DNA from: Chara braunii
Lineage: Eukaryota; Streptophyta; Charophyceae; Charales; Characeae
Direction: 5' to 3'
DNA: 42,227 bases
NCBI GenBank assembly: GCA_003427395.1
Contig: BFEA01000430.1
Location: 147,178-189,404 of the forward strand
A program made the position numbers and the translations under genes. Under the pieces are notes generated by a model. It ran no database searches, had not been told where the DNA came from, and saw only the letters and a program-made list of their open reading frames with translations. Shown one piece after another: positions 40,090-42,227 of this stretch (position 1 is its first letter; every line of letters starts with the position of its first letter).

Positions 40090-41544
40090 CGACTTGCAGA
40101 AGAGTTTCATCCGCGGCTATCAAGCCGACCCCCACTTTCGCGACAAGTACGCGAATTGCTCCTCTCCGAATCCGGTGCCTTCGCATTATCGGATCCAAGA
40201 GGGCTACTTACTTGTGCATTCACGGGGTAAGGATCTTCTTTGTGTGCCGAGTGATTCACACTTACGCACACGGCTTGTTGGCGAGTTTCACGATGCGCCC
40301 ACCTCCGGACATTTTGATGTCAACCGTACACTTGGCCGACTTCGCCAGCGGTTCTATTGGCCCGACCTTCTCAAGGACACCACCCGCTATTGTGAGTCGT
40401 GCAAAGTCTGTCGGCGTTGCAAGTCACGCAACCATCGTCCGTTTGGAGCGCTACACCCACTACCAGTTCCCCTTGGGCGACGGGAAGCGATTGCTATGGA
40501 TATCACCGGCCCCTTCCCAAAGCACAAGACCCGCGTTGATGGGATCCTCACGGTCATCGACCGCCTCACCAAGTACGCCATTTTTTTGCCTTGCCGCTAT
40601 CACGCAAAGGCACCGGAGTTAGCCGAGGTCTTATACTCCGGTTGGATTCGCTCCAAGGGCTACCCCAAGGAGATCGTTTGCGACCGGGACTCTCGCTTTC
40701 TCTCCGACTTTTGGGTCGCCCTTGTCAAGCGATGGGGCTCATCTTTGAAGCCGAGTTCGGCTCGCCACCCGCAAACCGATGGTCAAACACGGAAAGGGCG
40801 CATCAGACGGCTCAAGTCCTTCTACGCACTCTCATCCGAGTTGAGCGCTTGCCAGACGTTGAGTTGGCTTACAACTCATCGATCCATCCGGCTATCGGGA
40901 TGTCGCCATTCGAGTTTGAGCATGGTTCACCCATCTCATCGCCGCTGGACGCCACTTTGCCGCGCACAGCCGAGAGCGACGACCATCTTGCGTTCCTTCG
41001 TCGCATGCAAGAGCTTCTTGTCAAGGCACGGGATCAGATGTCGAAGACACAAATACGGATGAGCCGTCAAGCCAACCGCAATCGCCTTCCTTGCCCGTTT
41101 CGCGCCGGCGATCTGGTTTGGGTCTCCATCGCGAAGTTCAGCCATGAGCAAGACATCTCTCGCAAGCTCCTTCCCAAGTGGATGGGGCCTTGGCGCATTC
41201 TCTCTGCAGTTGGTGATGATCCCGAGGGGCCTTCATTCCGCATCGCGGTGTCACCTCACTTGCCCGTCCAGACGGTGTTCCACTGTTCCAAACTCGCTCC
41301 TTTTGCTTCAGCGGAGACCGACGAGTTTCCCAGTCGACGTACGCAATACCCTCCTTCCATGGACGGATTTCAGGAGGCCAGCTACATCATCACCAACCGG
41401 CGCCATGGCAACAAAGAAACAGAGTTTCTACTTCACTTTTCCTACTGCAGCCACAAGGCTGACCGTTGGCTGACGCGTTCGGAACTGCAGGCCACAGCTC
41501 CCGCCGTTCTGTCACGTTATGTTAGCAAAGGGAAGACTACGTGA
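40090..41544 (+). pseudogene. Ret-4 integrase with chromodomain-like tail
   Basis: HHCC zinc finger: FHDAPTSGHFDVNRT and RYCESCKVC (H-x6-H ... C-x2-C; 40290-40420). Catalytic core: IAMDITGPFP (first Asp, near 40500), KEIVCDRDSRFLSDF (second Asp, near 40685), then a frame change, with the Glu in NTERAHQTAQVLLRTL (near 40800). A GPF/Y-type module, LLPKWMGPWRIL, lies near 41180. The tail reads ASYIITNRRHGNKETEFLL, then ADRWLTRSELQ, like the Ret-1 tail. TGA at 41542-41544. All three catalytic acids are present across the break. Confidence 0.92.
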
Positions 41545-41622
41545 GCACTCCAGCTCCTCGCCTTCCTCGCTACATTCTGCCATCGGATCGGCAGCTTCGC
41601 CCGCGCCCCGGATCGTCTTCAT

Positions 41623-41633
41623 AAGGAGGGGGG
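41623..41633 (+). promoter_or_regulatory. Ret-4 polypurine tract
   Basis: AAGGAGGGGGG, followed by CG and the LTR start TGTTACATGC. It is the plus-strand primer site, with the same arrangement in Ret-1. Confidence 0.9.
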
Positions 41634-41635
41634 CG

Positions 41636-42227
41636 TGTTACATGCTGAAAGCCTACACACGGGCCCCTCACGGGACCTGAGGTTGGAATAGGGCCCCCAG
41701 GTCGCGTCACCGCAACTTGAAGGCCCTATGGCATTTTTACTTGGGCCTGCATCTGAAAAACGCCAGCTTTAGATTATTTTATATTCTTTTATTTATTCAT
41801 TTGCTGCTGTTTTTCTAACGGTTGTACTGTTGTCCGTTTTGTGGCCAGGTACACGTTTTAGGACCAGGGCCAGAGTCAGGCCCAGAGGCTGAGCTCCTAA
41901 AAACGTTTGGACCTTTTCTTTTGTTTTCGAACAGATTGCTACCTGTTCGGACGCAGGCCGACGTTGAGGCCGGGTACGTCCGCACACGACCAGTTCGAAG
42001 CCAGGTACCAGGAAACTGAATCCTGGACTGGGCCTGGACGTCCGGTAGGGCCCCAGGCAGGCCGTTTTAGGCCAAGGGCTGAACCAGTTTGGACCGTGGA
42101 TCGGATGTCGATCTGCACGGCCCGGAACGCAGGCCGTGGGTTTTTCAGTCCTGGCCCATTGCTACATAAGCTGGGCCGTTGCCCAGTTCGTGGACAGAAG
42201 GTACTAGGAGAAATCCAGCGTTATGCT
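41636..42227 (+). repeat. Ret-4 3' LTR, cut by the window end
   Basis: Begins TGTTACATGCTGAAAGCC and matches the Ret-2 5' LTR (from 22790) over the whole visible length. By hand count there are roughly 20-25 substitutions plus a 15-base indel (lacking CGAAGCCTGCGATTT, near 42090). The TATA-like CTACATAAGC is conserved. Confidence 0.95.

Larger units (their letters stand above)
36174..42227 (+). mobile_element. Ret-4, nearly full-length but decayed Ty3/gypsy element
   Basis: Gag, protease, RT, RNase H, integrase with chromodomain-like tail, polypurine tract and the first 592 bases of the 3' LTR, in order on the plus strand. The 5' LTR and leader are absent; homology to Ret-2 starts just before gag. 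Ns, at least five frame changes and several stops are present. It is the best reference in the window for the family shared with Ret-2. Confidence 0.92.

Overview
The window is a repeat-rich piece of a eukaryotic nuclear genome, most likely a streptophyte plant or charophyte alga. The Gag and Pol proteins resemble what I recall of Chara braunii retroelements, but that identification is from memory and is tentative. The evidence for a plant-like nuclear genome is: four Ty3/gypsy retroelements, a primer-binding site complementary to plant initiator-Met tRNA, a LINE fragment, a Pol III-box-bearing poly(A) retroposon, long CT/GA/TTC microsatellites, assembly Ns, and short exons with GT-AG borders. 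There are no bacterial operons, rRNA, canonical tRNA genes or CRISPR arrays.

Layout. (1) 0-7.5 kb: five short minus-strand blocks (885-1037, 5183-5249, 5630-5672, 5769-5816, 6007-6217) have AG acceptors, GT donors and largely compatible phases. They read as part of a host gene whose product looks von Willebrand factor A-like. The long intron between the last two exons holds two LTR-like fragments (about 1.4-3.1 and 3.15-4.65 kb). (2) 7.56-9.1 kb: a 5'-truncated, frameshifted LINE reverse-transcriptase 3' part. (3) 9.1-15.7 kb, minus strand: Ret-1, a Ty3/gypsy element with 3' LTR, PPT, chromodomain-like tail, integrase, RNase H, RT, a tandemly duplicated protease segment and Gag; its 5' end is missing. 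(4) 15.7-19 kb: a SINE-like poly(A) retroposon with a perfect 56-bp duplication, low-complexity DNA and another LTR-like fragment. (5) 19.2-20 kb: small unassigned minus-strand coding candidates. (6) 20-22.8 kb: non-coding, GC-rich and GA-repeat DNA with a 211-bp gap. (7) 22.8-27.4 kb, plus strand: Ret-2, with complete 5' LTR, PBS, Gag N-terminus, an inserted foreign LTR piece, protease and a truncated RT. (8) 27.4-35.7 kb, minus strand: Ret-3, a chromovirus with a classical chromodomain. (9) 36.2-42.2 kb, plus strand: Ret-4, same family as Ret-2, with Gag, protease, RT, RNase H, integrase, PPT and a 3' LTR cut by the window end.

All four elements are broken. In Ret-1 three catalytic Asp codons are Asn codons, each in a position where the ancestral codon would have formed a CpG. 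Ret-3 has YLDG in place of YLDD. Ret-4 keeps YLDD but carries several frameshifts. Ret-1, Ret-2 and Ret-4 share a retropepsin with Asp-Cys-Gly (or a one-base derivative) where Asp-Ser/Thr-Gly is usual. Ret-1 and Ret-4 both place pol in the -1 frame relative to gag. I see no new defence or metabolic system. The observations most worth checking are the possible host vWA-like gene, the Asp-Cys-Gly protease, the shared -1 gag/pol layout, and the tandem hairpin and palindrome arrays in the elements' non-coding regions.
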